34,821 nucleotides of DNA, taken from Bacteroidota bacterium. GTDB lineage: Bacteria; Bacteroidota; Bacteroidia; JABEUT01. Position 1 is the first letter of the stretch; the number at the start of each line of letters is the position of its first letter. The stretch lies in NCBI GenBank assembly GCA_013289165.1, contig JABDAL010000016.1:1-34821 (forward strand). Reading direction: 5' to 3'. Below the pieces are notes generated by a model that was given only the letters and a program-made list of their open reading frames with translations, was not told the origin of the DNA and made no database searches. Shown here one piece after another: positions 34,497 to 34,821 of the stretch. The position numbers were made by a program, and so were the translations under genes.

Positions 34497-34821
34497 TTAT
34501 TTTTTTTCCTCAATTTTTGTCCTTCCCGAAAATTCTATGTCGTCAATAATTAGGGCACTCCCAATTTTTGCTGACTTTACAGATGGAGATTGTATACCAA
34601 TAGAAATAAAAGCCGTATCGGGTACTTCATCTTTAATCCTGTATTTAAGTGGCACAACAAAAGGAACATAATCAGCTTGGGCATCTCCAACACGAAGAAT
34701 AGAATTAACTATCGTATCCCGGCGCCGGCGCACCCAGTTCCATTTAGTTAAAATAGTTCCGAAAACTGCTGTATCACCGGGCATGCAGTTAAAAATATAA
34801 TACCCTGTAAAGCTTGCATAT
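34497..34821 (-). CDS. C-terminal part of a PCMD-like surface protein (cut by window edge)
   Basis: The reading frame is open from 34497 to the right edge of the window, so only about the last 107 residues are visible. The first Met seen (34784) is internal, because YASFTGYYIFNC continues upstream in frame without a stop. The fragment has GYYIFNCMPGDTAVFGTILTKW, FVVPLKYRI, PDTAFISIGIQSPS and GSALIIDDIEF. This is the beta-sandwich ending of PCMD (putative carbohydrate metabolism domain) lipoproteins of Bacteroidota. No T9SS sorting domain is present at this end, and the C-terminus is KIEEKK. Assignment is moderate because the N-terminus is missing. Confidence 0.65.
   Translation of the reverse strand, partial: YASFTGYYIFNCMPGDTAVFGTILTKWNWVRRRRDTIVNSILRVGDAQADYVPFVVPLKYRIKDEVPDTAFISIGIQSPSVKSAKIGSALIIDDIEFSGRTKIEEKK

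Noticed and set aside
34497-34784. A complete 95-aa gene starting at the ATG 34784
   Set aside because: The frame is open to the window edge, with PCMD-like sequence upstream of that ATG, so it is the tail of a longer gene.

Overview
The window looks like chromosomal DNA from a Bacteroidota bacterium, most likely of the Chitinophagales/Sphingobacteriales type (an inference). The DNA is AT-leaning. Many genes are preceded by the Bacteroidota -7 promoter element TAnnTTTG. One gene ends in a type B sorting domain of the type IX secretion system, and several products are family-typical lipoproteins or secreted proteins (DUF4412-like, DUF4249-like, PCMD-like). No tRNA, rRNA, CRISPR array, transposase or integrase was seen. 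The gene layout is dense and no gap between genes exceeds 300 bases.

Layout. Positions 1-3755 (minus strand) hold an M1 metallopeptidase that appears fused to an outer-membrane beta-barrel, followed 10 nt later by an APC amino-acid permease cut by the window edge. Positions 3898-6782 (plus) hold hisS and hutH overlapping by ATGA. Positions 6779-18078 (minus) form one tightly packed cluster in transcription order dapD, four tandem paralogous membrane proteins of the TMTC/PMT-like GT-C type with C-terminal TPRs, a TsaC/Sua5-like gene and cca. Positions 18146-19778 (plus) hold ruvX, def and a TPR-like lipoprotein. Positions 19785-22915 (minus) hold serS, a DUF4412-like secreted protein and an unrecognised secreted protein whose signal peptide is out of frame with its start codon. 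Positions 22957-25963 (minus) hold a DUF983 protein, a DinB-like protein, a frameshifted WYL regulator and a LuxE-like adenylating enzyme. Positions 26012-26545 (plus) hold a lipoprotein. Positions 26570-29635 (minus) hold a 1021-aa T9SS cargo with Ig-like repeats and two CXXCH motifs. Positions 29919-33541 (plus) hold a TolC/HlyD pair and a DUF4249-like lipoprotein with a structured leader. Positions 33604-34476 hold a SirB1/transglutaminase-like protein. The right edge holds the C-terminal end of a PCMD-like surface protein on the minus strand.

How the genes work together. Translation and tRNA maturation are well represented (hisS, serS, cca, tsaC, def), interleaved with cell-envelope genes. 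The most distinctive feature is the 8.5-kb tandem array of four TMTC-like proteins, about a quarter of the window. Each keeps the Asp-Asp pair expected of a GT-C glycosyltransferase in its first extracytoplasmic loop, and one copy looks like a mosaic of its neighbours. Together with the secreted and outer-membrane proteins nearby this suggests, but does not prove, a protein O-glycosylation role.

Start-site note. For four genes (def, serS, the LuxE-like gene and tolC) the longest open frame would begin at a TTG that lies inside or upstream of the -7 promoter element. Starts are therefore given at the downstream ATG.
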